This document shows, piece by piece, positions 48,701 to 60,700 of a DNA stretch of 64,000 nt; the first letter of the stretch is position 1; each line of letters begins with the position of its first letter. Source of the DNA: Ciona savignyi (taxonomy: Eukaryota; Chordata; Ascidiacea; Phlebobranchia; Cionidae); the NCBI GenBank assembly GCA_000149265.1, contig CH003126.1, positions 1,637,190 through 1,701,189 on the forward strand. The letters run 5' to 3'. The notes below the pieces were generated by a model. The model did not search any database. It was not told the origin of the DNA and was given only the letters and a program-made list of their open reading frames with translations. Made by a program: the position numbers and the translations under genes.

Positions 48701-51700
48701 TAACCAGGTTATGTCGCAAATATGAAAGGAAGTCTTCTCACACAAGCAAGAATCAGATTACACCGTGCCCACTGTCGGGCGACCAGAGCTATTACTGTTT
48801 GTCATATATTATTAATATGATCTTTTAAATTTAGATCCATAAACCCACTGGTATCAGGGATATATAGTGCCTTGCCCAAGGACACAACGGCGGACAAACT
48901 CAGCGACGCAGAGTCCAATCTGCAACCTTTGGTCTATCACACTAACCTACCTGAATAACCTATTTATTCAGCAGATATTCTGTTTTATCTTATCTGAATT
49001 TATCTTCATTTTATGTTACAGAAGGCCAGTACAGAGTGCTGGTCACAACTGGCTTAGAATCGAGCAACGAATCCTGCCCGCCCGATGCCAAAACCTCTCT
49101 TGTCATTTACGGGGAAGAAGGCAAAACAGGTCAAATCCTGTTGGGACCAGTTTCAGGAAATATAGAAGAGAATTCGGAATGTTTTAAACCTGGACAAACG
49201 GATGAGTTTAAGGTGACTTTGACAGTTGAACTGAAGATATCGATCTTAAGGAATTGTTTTTTTTTCGTTATTGTTTGATATCCCAAAGAATAAAGACACA
49301 TATCGGTTTAAATTTGAGAAAAAAAACAGTAAAAACAGTAATTATCATGTTATAAATAAAGATGTGTAAAAATATGTCATCAAGGAAAGTGGTGACCGAA
49401 TACATTAAAGATTCCTATAAAGGTAGGGTCAATGTGCAGTTTGGGAAGGGTGGTCTTTGCACCCCTGACACCTCTAAATGGCAATAAAAACACTATAACC
49501 TAACCAACATTTATTGGCTACCTGGCAAAGTACACTCATAATACTAAATAATGCTTCCTAATTAGAGGAAGGCAATTGAAATGTATTTATTTAGGAAGTA
49601 AATTATAATTTCAAGCTGAACCTACAATAAAAATGCATTTTTCTCTGTTAAAGTATTTATATTTTTTTCACCTAGATTGATGTGCCTGAGATTGGAGAAA
49701 TCTACAAAGTTCGACTGAGTATAAGTGAAGATAGTGTGTGGCACGGCTGGTTCCTCGATCAGCTAATATTGGAAGACTTAACAACCCGGAAGCAACTTTT
49801 CTTTAACTGCAAACGGTGCACACTTATTTTATCTTGTTTTTTTTTAATTTGTATATTCAGAATAAGACACCCACGTTTATCTTGAGGGTGGGAAAACACA
49901 AAGGGAAGATTAAAACCTGGATATTTGGCAGAATAAAACATGCCCAAGCTATCATATATTGATAAAATATTATATCAGGCCTCTAGTACTGCCATTTCTG
50001 TCAATCATGAGCTGTGGTGTACATGGGACAGATGATTTCTGTCAATCATGTGTTGTTATGTATATGTGACAGATGATTTCTCTCAACCATATGTCATTTA
50101 TATTCCATGTATGGGGTAAAACCATTGATTTCTTAGATGGTTGTCCAAATATGAGGATGATCAGATAACGGTTCGTGAAATACCAGTTTCTACACAAGGA
50201 GAGGACTCGTTGCCAGGTAAATTTAATTTCCTCATTTTCTTACCTAACATCTGGTTATCTTAGTAGTTATATCCATATTGGATTAAAAAAAATGGTACGT
50301 GTTTAAATCACTTTTTAATTTCAAGAAAATTTCTTCAGTATAAAGCATCCTTATTTGTTTTAAATAGAATTAGAACATTGGTATCTGTGTCATCTATACC
50401 AATATTTTATGTTAGATAGAAATTCCTAACACTCTACCTCAAATAACTGACTACTTTTTATTTTATAAAATAGTTTTAAATAACAAAGTGTTGTGTTTTA
50501 TAATTACTTCAGCGTAGTCAACTCTTTTATGACTCTTTTTCGGTCTATTTCAATACCGGGTATAAATATATAAAATGCATGTAATATGTACCTGTAAATA
50601 ATTTTTTTTTATTTCTGGATAAAATACTTAAACAAAGGCATAAAGTTCTCACAATAACCCCTAAAAAACACATCACAGCAAATATTGAATAAATAAAAAC
50701 TTAACAATGCTATAATGCTATATTTTCATATATATATATGTATACCGGAAAATCTTGTTCTCCGCCTGAAAATGTAAAGTATTCCACTCTATTTCTAGTT
50801 AATTCCTGTAATTAAAAAGCTCAACCAAAACATTAGTATTAGTCTTTAAAATTTTCAACTAAAAAAAATTCTACGAAAACAACCCACACTTTGTTCGAAC
50901 AGTGAATTTGTACCACGTGATTGTCACCATGGGAGACCGGCCCGGGGCGGCGACCGATGCGTCAGTGCGTGTCACGATACGTGGAGATCGAGGGGACACC
51001 GGGTGTCGTAAACTCATCAATCCTCACGCCGAGCTCATTCCATTCCAGGTGGAAACATTTATTTGTAGATCCAGCTTTTCCTATCTAAATCTGTCAAAGA
51101 TTTTATCGGAAACATTTAAACATAAGTTGTTCTTGTAACCTCTGGTGGTACTACTGTCTCGTTGGAACAAAATTCAGTTCGTCATTTGGACAATTTCGGC
51201 ACAGGAGGGCGTGGTTCGATGAGACATTTGTTTGTGAACACAGCATAGATTACTGAAGTTTTACAGCTGTGTTTTGCTGTTTTCTCTGTTTAGTTCTTCA
51301 TAGTTTATTTTATTTTTTGTTTCCACAATGAAAACACGAAGCAGGTCCTTTGTTAAAAGTTTGAAAGACGGTAAAAAAATGGCAAAACGACAGTCGTTAG
51401 AAAAACTATAAAAACCAATCAATTATCAAGTATCAGTATAATTAGACGTGGCCACTAAACCCACATAAAAAAATAAAAATAAAAAATAAATGTTTATAAA
51501 AAACTACAATAAGCCTCGAAGAAAAGTGTGCGGTAAAGTGAACTAATGTGTTTTAGCAACTGTCCTTTTGACGTCTGCCATATGCTTCAAATTTATTACT
51601 TTCTCAGTCATCTTACAAAAAATAAATAGAAACATTAGGTTAAAAACAATACATAGAGGAATAGTTTGCAATCATCGGACTGGTAGCTTAAAAGTTGCCT

Positions 51701-54700
51701 GTTCGAAACTGTATGATGGGTAGTTGTGGCAAAACACCAATATTGCCACAACCCACAGTTTCGTACTGGTTGTTACACAAAAATTGTAACCCATGTATTA
51801 AAAACAAAACTTTGTAAAAGTATCACCATATGGGTTTTCGTTAGAATTTATAGATTTTATATCTTTAAAGCTACGAATTATCAAATGTTAACCATTTTTG
51901 GTTGCCTAAAAAAGTTTATTTATCCATTTGATAGAGGATACCCATGTTTACCATCGTTTAGTAAGTTTTTCCAATACCCCAGATTTAAGGATGTAACTGA
52001 CAAATCTAGTAACTCTTTGTTTACCAGTTGATTTCGTATTTATACAATAGTTTCATTGTGGATGTGAATTTTTATGTGATGTTTATACCTCCTTTAAAAA
52101 CAAACAGGTTTGTTATTAAGGTAAATACTTAGTTGTATTATTATTTATAATATTATTATGTCTGCTAAGTGCACTGCATAAGAACATAACAAACTTCTAC
52201 CGACCAGTTTATTCCAGTTTCAAACTTCAATCCTTTGACTGAAAAGGGACACGCTAAACCACCAAGATTATAAGTCGAACATTTATGATCATGTATCGCT
52301 TTAAATGGGGTGGTCTAGTGATGGGATTTCAAATTTTAAGAACAGGTTCTCTTTTGTATCGTACTTACTAACAACAGGTTTCCTAAAATGTCTAATGTAA
52401 AAAAGCAAGAATCGGATCGGTGATTATCCTGACGTTCCAAGAACGGGTTCGATCAACCCCATGCTAACCTCTCGAATCCCATCACTGGGAGTGTAATTAA
52501 GAATAAAAATGAATCTTGTATCTTTACAGCGCGGCAAGAGCTCACATTTTACAGTAGAAGCCGTGGATCTTGGTAAACTCAATGAAGTAGTGATCAGTCA
52601 TGATGGGGTTGGATATGGTGAGAATCTTTGGATAAGATGTGCTTTATTGTGTTTGAATTAACTCAAGTGCATTATCATGCGGGCAATCACCAAATTACCT
52701 ACTGTTTACCAAAGATGTTTTACCAAAGATTGCAGTGTTTTTATATGATTTAAAAATACTTTCAGTTTTGATGTCCGCTAAGGCCTTGTCTAAGGACAGA
52801 ACAAGAAGCTGCCCATTAGTTTTGATCCTTCAACCGAAACCTTTCGACTAAAAGGAAATGAACTAACCCATCTAGCTATTCAGTAAGGTCTAGAAAAATC
52901 CATTAGGTGTATATCCCAGTGACACAACTAGGCAACAAGGGTAAGAATTGAACCAAGTACCTGTTTGGCCATTACCTTTGTCTTTATCCGTGTTGTATTC
53001 CTGTATTGGAGGTACTTGGTAGTGAATCATAGTGAATGGAATTAAAGCGAAACACGTCGGATTATATAGCACGAAATATACGCAAAGAATGTTACATTCG
53101 AGTATTACACACATGTGGGCATGATTACAGTTGATTACAGGGCACGCATGATTACAGGGCACAAAATAACTGTCTGGAAACCTACATGTATTACTACAGG
53201 GATAGAAATTAACGCATTTCGACAACAATCCGCTAGACTGTATAGCCTTAGTATTGTGTTCAAACGTGGTATTATCTCAGGTGCGGGGTGCTTCATTGAG
53301 AGTGTCACTGTCCGCGAGAGTGAGTATGCTGACACCGAGTGGTTGTTCCCGTGTCACGCTTGGCTCGACGATCACGTGGGTGACGGGAAAACTTCCCGTC
53401 GTCTGGTGTTGCTAGGGAGCTGCGAGTCAACGAGGGATGATGAGCTGATGAAGCTAGCTGCTCCTCCCAGTCGTGAATTTTCAGGTGATAATGATTTTTG
53501 AATAGGAATCACCTAATTCATCTTTAAGTGATTTTTTTCTGATTTGTTTGCTTGTTTTCTGCTTTCTACAATTATTTCATTGGTTTTTTCTACTTTTCTG
53601 TTTTCTATACAAAGTTACCTACTTGACCAAATTAAATAATCCAAGCATGAAAAAATAAAGTTACAGGGTGCATTACCTGTAGAATTTTTAGTAATAAGGT
53701 GTGTTTTATCTACATAATGAAGGACTTTTTTATTATCTTTTTTCCAAACTCAGCGTACTATCCATTTAGAGAAAAAAATTAAAAATAAATAAACAATTTT
53801 TTCAGTAAGATTAATTAATGTAATGAAGAATTAACCAAAAAATACTTTCGGTCTGTTTGAATGTGCAGGGTTCAAAATTCCACTGTAACCAGCTTAGTCA
53901 TTAGCAGTGAAACAAACACTTCAGTGTGCTTGAAATGTTGGAGTACATTGTNNNNNNNNNNNNNNNNNNNNNNNNNNNNNNNNNNNNNNNNNNNNNNNNN
54001 NNNNNNNNNNNNNNNNNNNNNNNNNNNNNNNNNNNNNNNNNNNNNNNNNNNGGTTAGCTCGTATGGTAGTGTGTGGGACTGTCAGTCAAAAGGTGGTGGA
54101 TTCAAAACCAGCCTCTCGCCAGTTGGTTGTGTTCTTAAGCACAGATACGTTGGATTGACAAAAAAAAAAATTTAAAACAAAACTTGGCAAATTAAAAAGC
54201 TCAACAGTAACTATAGCAATGTGTCAATCATATTTAATTTAAACACACTACTATCTTTTTTGTATTCGAATTTCCGTTTGTGGGATATCCTGAAAAATGC
54301 CCTGTGATCAAATAGACCACTAAAAACTCTAGATCCACTAATGGAAACCATTTTCAGGTACCTATGACATCACAGTGCAAGTTGGCGAGGTTATGGCCCA
54401 GGGTAATGAGGTGATTTCTCTCAATGGAATCTTCCAGGGGACAAAGGGGTCAAGCAAGCCAGTGTCACTGGCAGAGTGGCTGCCGGGTGGGGCTAAAGAG
54501 TATGTGGGCAAAATGGATGTTGAGGACCTGGGAGAAATCATCAAACTTAGGTTGGTGGCTCAAGTTGTTTCTATTGTTTTTTGTTAAGGTATTTTAAATA
54601 GGGTTATCATTTAAATATAAAATAATTATTGGCTTATAATTTGTTTAGTATAATACAGTGGATAGGATAGGATAGGATCGGATATTGATGTTTATCCCGT

Positions 54701-57700
54701 ACATGGGCTGGAAAATCATGGTTAAAAAACAAACGAACAATTTTAGCACACTTATCAACCACTGTCGGGTTACCGGAGCTAATAATGTGTGTTGTATAGG
54801 ATTATGATGTTTCTAATCCACTGGTTTCAGGCAATGTCTATTGTGCTTACATAAGGTCACAACTGATACCGACTAGCTGTAATTTAGAATACATAACTTT
54901 CGATGTACAATGCTATAAAAGATCATTGCATGACAGTCCCATATAATACATGGGCTACAAAATCAAGGTTACGAAATAAAATCATTTTTACCCTCTTTTT
55001 AAATTCAAATCTCTCTAGAGTTGAGATGGATGATTCAGGGAGCGATTTGAACCTCCTGCTATCCAGTGTTCATATTTCAAATGACCAGGATTCGATTCAT
55101 TTCCACTTCCAACGCCGATTCAAATCTACAACTGGAGCCACCACTAAGGAAATGCCAGCCCTGCGGAGTTATAAACCGTACATCAAATGTAAGTCTTGTT
55201 ACAAAACTTACATTCGAATTTTAGCCTCTGAATTGCAAGCGGTGCCGGGAAACCACGTAATCCCGTAAATCACCGCCCCTGGTCTTGTATATATATTGAT
55301 TGGATATGTTGGTCATTTTAATGGAAAAAGGTTTAGTTTTAGTTTAGTTTATTTTTTGTTTCCATGATAAAAACACGATGCAGGACCTCGTTAGAACACG
55401 TCAAAAAATCAATTATTAAGTTTCGGTATAATTAGACATGGCCGCCTAACCCACATAAAAAAAAAATAAATAAATGTTTACAAAAAAAATACACTAAGCA
55501 TCAAAGAAAAAAGTGTGGTTAAGCGATCCGTGTAATGGGGGAGCCGGCTTTAGGAGAAGGGGTTGCCCGGAAAGTGTGGCTTTAATCAGATAGCCTTTTT
55601 CCTGCAGTCGAGTTGCCTAACGTTTTGTCATGTGTATAGTATTACTGGACCATTTATTAAACACAAATACATTGAGGCTTTGACTTATATCATAACCATG
55701 CTGCAAAGCTGAGTAGCCTAATAGTAGTGCATTAGACTGCCAGTCAAAGGTTGTCGGATCGAAACCAACATACTTTGCCAGTATTTGCTAAACCTAGTCA
55801 TTTAATGGTTTGAACTAAAACCAAAATCTAATCCTTTTATCCAATACACTGTAATAATTCCCTTCCAATGTGCCCAGGGATGTTCCTTCAGTACTTTATA
55901 ACAACCGCCCTCAAATCTTAATTTGTCTTGTGATTCAAAACTAAATAAAATAAATTATTCAAATATTTTTCTATTCGTCTCAGTCGTAAGCTACTTGGTT
56001 CACATTGAAATGTCATCAAATGAACCTGGGATCCCATCAGATGGAAAATTATCTTTAAAACTATTTGGGGAAAACGGAGATTCTGGTTTTAGAACTCTTT
56101 TTATGGGGTAAGATAACCCTACTTCTGTTTTTAAAGCTTTTTATCATCATGTATTAATATTTGTAAATTTTATTCTTTTTTTAAATATTTAAAAATGCTT
56201 ATAAGTAATTGTTACCCATGTTAGTTTATAAGCATTAATTTTATTGACCCCCAAACAAATTTTGCCCCCGAAATCGGTGCTTGTCTTTAGTTGGCTTAAT
56301 TTGCCCAACAACTTTATTCATAAAACATCTTGAACAGAATGAATGGATTCTCTGCCACAAAAAGAGCCGCTGGTTACACTTTCCAACTTGAAATATTGGA
56401 TCTTGGGAACCTGAAGAAAGTGGCCGTGGCATATGGCACCTCATCTTCTACATCAGGTATGTTTCTAACATGGGTTCTTCATCCGGCCTGTTAGTCTGGC
56501 GGTTTAGTCCGTCGCCTTTCAGCCCAAGGGTTGCAGGTACGAAACTGGTCGCTAGCTAGTCGGTTGTGTCCTTGGGCAAGGCACTTGACCGACATTGCCT
56601 GAACCCAGAGGATTGGGTTCTACCAAATTAAAGGAACGTGTCTATCATATACAACACACTGCAATAGCTCCGGTAACCCGATGGTGGGCACGAGGTGATC
56701 TGATGAGTGCCCGTGTAATAACCCCCTTGGTTTTCCCATTCACAGGAATAAACATGAATATCCTATCCTATCCTATGGGTTCTAAATTTTAATTCAGGGT
56801 TTCTACCAATTGATTTAAATTTTTTTTCCCAACTGGATTTATTGGATTTATAAGATTTCTGGGCAAAGTCCATTTTTTAGCAATGTTACCGCTGAGTGTG
56901 GTTGAAGGACTCTCCAGTTCTCTTTTCTTAAATTTTCATTTATACAGTTTAGTGTCCATTTTGTGTATTCAAGCTGTCCAATTTCCAATCACATTAGACA
57001 TTTTGGAAACTGAACTATTATTACAAGAGGTTCCAAATCTGCTATTTTGATAATACTCACTGGCAGCTATTTAAATATTATTTTTCCTGAAAGTTTCCCT
57101 CACTGGAGTAACTACGATTCTTCTTATTGTGCCACCACGAACCATGCCCTAACAATTTAAATCTATCTTGTTGCGATATGAAAAGTGTATTTTAGGATTT
57201 CAGCCATTTTCATGAGAAATGTTAAATATATACATTATGTCTGTGTAAGTGTAATTACCTATTTTAAAATTGGAAATATAGTTAACTTGATTTGTAAAGG
57301 AGCGCTTTTAGAAGCAGGGTGGAAAAGTAAAACTTTTTGTAACTTCATTATTAATTTTTTAATAATATAACAATGCTAACAGTAATAATAACCTTTGTTA
57401 TCTTATGTAGCTTTTCATGAGAATTAATTTTGTTAATCCATTAAAACTGCTGCCGTAAAATTCAGTGCCTAACTGCAATAGCTCTGGTAACCCGACGGTG
57501 GGGCGAGGTGATCAGACGATTGCACGTGTGTTAACCCCCTTGGTTTTCCCATTCACGGGGATAAACATGAATATCCTATCTTATCCCTAAGTGCCTGTTG
57601 AAAACGGCACCAACTATTGGGTCTCTGCAACTATCGCAGAGGGTTGTATAGGCAGCTATATTTGTTTAATGACATTATTTATAAAAATTCTTCAGGAGCA

Positions 57701-60700
57701 GGATGGAAGATCGGGAAGATCCGCATCTTCCTCCCTTGTCCTCCCAACTCCTTTGCCGGCTCCCCCACCTCCGAAGAATCCTACATCTGCTCCGTTGATC
57801 ATCTCTTCAAGACGACTCCCTCAATCTCCCGTGTGGAGAAGGAGTTTGCTCTCTCCTCTGCCGCATCCGATCCGGATGTGAATCAGATCTTCAGAGCAAC
57901 ATCCGCGTACAAAGCGAGGAACATGGTGAAGCCTCCACCTCCTTCGAGTGGGGAATGGAAGTTGACGTTGACTTCCGATCAGTTTGACGAGGTTTAAGTT
58001 ATTTTTTGTACGACTGCATCTAGCTCAGGACTTCCCAAACTTTTAAGCTTGCACCCAGTAATGGGATTTAAAATTTTAAGAACAGGTTTTGTTTTGTATC
58101 GTACTTACTAACAACAGGTTCCCTAAAAGATCCAATGTCTGTAAAAAAAGTAAGAATCGGATCGGTGATTATCCCGACGTTCCAAGAACGGATTTGACCA
58201 AACCCAGGCGAACCTCTTGAATCCCATCAATGCTTGCGACCCCTTGTGTTTTATTAAAACTTTTCACGATCCTTTTTCACGTTTAAATCTAAAAAAGTCT
58301 AAAAAAGTATAATAGATATCCTAGTTTTGTGAAATTAATGTAATTTTCGCAACCCTTAAAATTCATTGCACGACCCCCAATTCGGGAAGCCCTGATAGAG
58401 CGAATAAGAATGTGGATAATAAACAGTCGGGTTATAACTTTAATTTTTACCCTGATCACTTTTTGTATGCTTGGAGCTATTGTAGTATGTTGGGTATAAT
58501 TGACACACTCTTTTAGATTTAGTACAATTCATTAATTGGATTCATCAACATCTTTTTCAGGAATCTCAGACTAATCACGCCACTCTGCAAATCTTCGGCG
58601 CTCGTGAGTCCTCCGAGATCCTCAACATCATGGACTTTGAGGCTGGGACTGATCCCACATCTCAACTGTGCACCAGAACAAAGCACATTAACCTGGGAAC
58701 GAAAATGGCCGACTTGAACATGGTGCGGGTTGTGCTGAAGCAAAATACAATGGTTCGCATACATAAGGTGATTATGGTTGTTTACTCCGATTTCATGACT
58801 TTGTTTTATAAGTTATGTCCTTATGCTAAAAAATTGTGGCTAAAAATGCGTTATAATAAATGTAGATATCACACATGAATAATAAAATGTGTGTTAAATA
58901 TTCCTTTTATTTATATTTTAAGGTATGGGAATGGGTAGAAAGAAGAAATACTGGTGTTTTTATATATTCCAGTCAAATGGCAGTCAAGTACTGTGGCCAT
59001 AATCCGAAAAATGCTGGGTTCTATCCGCACACTTGCCACAAAACATTGTAAATGTCTTTGGGCCAAGTTCCCAATGGCATTACATCAACCCAGTCGATTC
59101 TAATGAATATTTTTATTCATGTGACACTACCAATAGCAACTCAGATGCTGCAACAAACTGAATCATTTTTCCCACAGATTAAGTTAAAAGACATTACCAC
59201 ACACCAAGAATACCTGTCCTTTGTCAGTCCCGCCACTCGACTGAATACGAAGGCGGATAAGGATGGGAGAATTGTATACGATCTTCCTCTGTTGAAACCT
59301 GACCAGAATCCAATCTCCAACCACAAGTATGAGGTAAGTGGATTGTACACAAAATGTACTTTTTGAGGAGCATTATCACAAAACACAAAGAAAGTTGGTA
59401 AGTTATGTCCATGGGCAAGATGCTTAACGAACATTGCCTGAACCCAATGGAATAATGGGTTTACCAAATTAATGAACCAAATGAATAATACCCAAAACAC
59501 TGAAAAAGCTCTGTTAACTAACAGTTGGCACTAGGACAATTGCCTGTGTATTATATTCTATGCTCTATTATGCTGTGTTTTATACTCATTTTCTTATAAT
59601 AAGATTGTTCACAGATAAAGGTGCGGACTGGAGACCATCTTGCAGCTGGTACAGACGCCGACATATTGTTCACCATCCACGGAACAAAGGGGGAAACCGG
59701 ACCTTGGTCGCTTGCCAAGTTGTCAGCCGATCCTGACAACTTATTTCAACCTGTGAGTTTATAACTTTTTCACCACAATTTTCAACGTTTTAAGGATTTA
59801 CATTAACTCGACAATTGCCATTTTAACCCCTAGGTGTGGGGCTGTAAGTGCAATAGGGGGTGTAACCCTAAGTGTAAGAGGGGGTGTTTCTACCGCTCGG
59901 ATGGGGGTTGTAAGTGAGAGGTTTTGAGTTTGATTCTAACATTGGTAAAATTGACGGACATTGCCTAAACTTGGTTTTATTAAATAGACTGATTAAATAG
60001 GTAAATTATATATAGTAGTTAGCTCCTTAGTAGCTTGTCTGACTATCAACCCAAAGGTGGTGGGTTCGAAACCAGCCGCAGGCTCCGCCCAATCAGCATG
60101 GTGTGTCATTGTGTTACTCTACAGCCGAAGAGTTGCTGATTCCAAACTGGGCGCCAGCTAGTTGGTTATATCCTTCGGCAAGGCACTTACCGGACATTTC
60201 CTGAACCCAGTGGAATGTTAGGTTCTACAAAATTAAAAGAACGTCCTAATCATACACAACACACTGTAATAGCTCAGGTAACCAGACGGTGGGCGTAGGC
60301 TCTGAAGATTGCCCGTGTAGTAACGACGATTATAGGTGTAGTAATCTGACGATTACCCGTGTAGTACCGTTCCTTGCGTTTTCCTACAGGGATAGACATA
60401 AATATCCAATCCGATTATTTCAGGGACACGAGGACGAATTCACTCTGGAAACAAGTGATGTGGGCGAGCCGCGAAAGGTTACTATAGGTCACACGGCCGA
60501 AGGAAAGGGAGCGGGGTGGTTTCTTGATGACGTCATAATCACAGAAACACGTGACAAACAGGATACCGAATACGTGTTTCCCTGTCACAAGTGAATATTG
60601 TTTTTTTTTTGGCTAAATTAGTAATTTTTGGAGCTCAGTACGCAAGAAAGAATACGGTCGTGTGGCCAAATGGTTAAGGCGACCGATACATATAACGACT

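Larger units (their letters stand above)
50903..53484 (+). other. PLAT domain 8 (exons 39-41)
   Basis: [100 protein letters not shown]. The usual Trp of the GW strand is Cys here (AGCF). Confidence 0.91.
55984..57845 (+). other. PLAT domain 10 (exons 44-46)
   Basis: [77 protein letters not shown]. The extra phase-2 intron at 56107/56338 replaces the usual mid-domain phase-0 intron. Confidence 0.88.

Noticed and set aside
58935-59050. Longer version of exon 48 running to the donor at 59051
   Set aside because: It would leave in phase 2, while exon 49 (59178) is entered in phase 0, and its residues do not resemble a PLAT strand.
59820-59925. G-rich tract (several runs of four or five G) as a G-quadruplex
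   Set aside because: The loops between runs are 14 to 19 bases, too long for a confident call.
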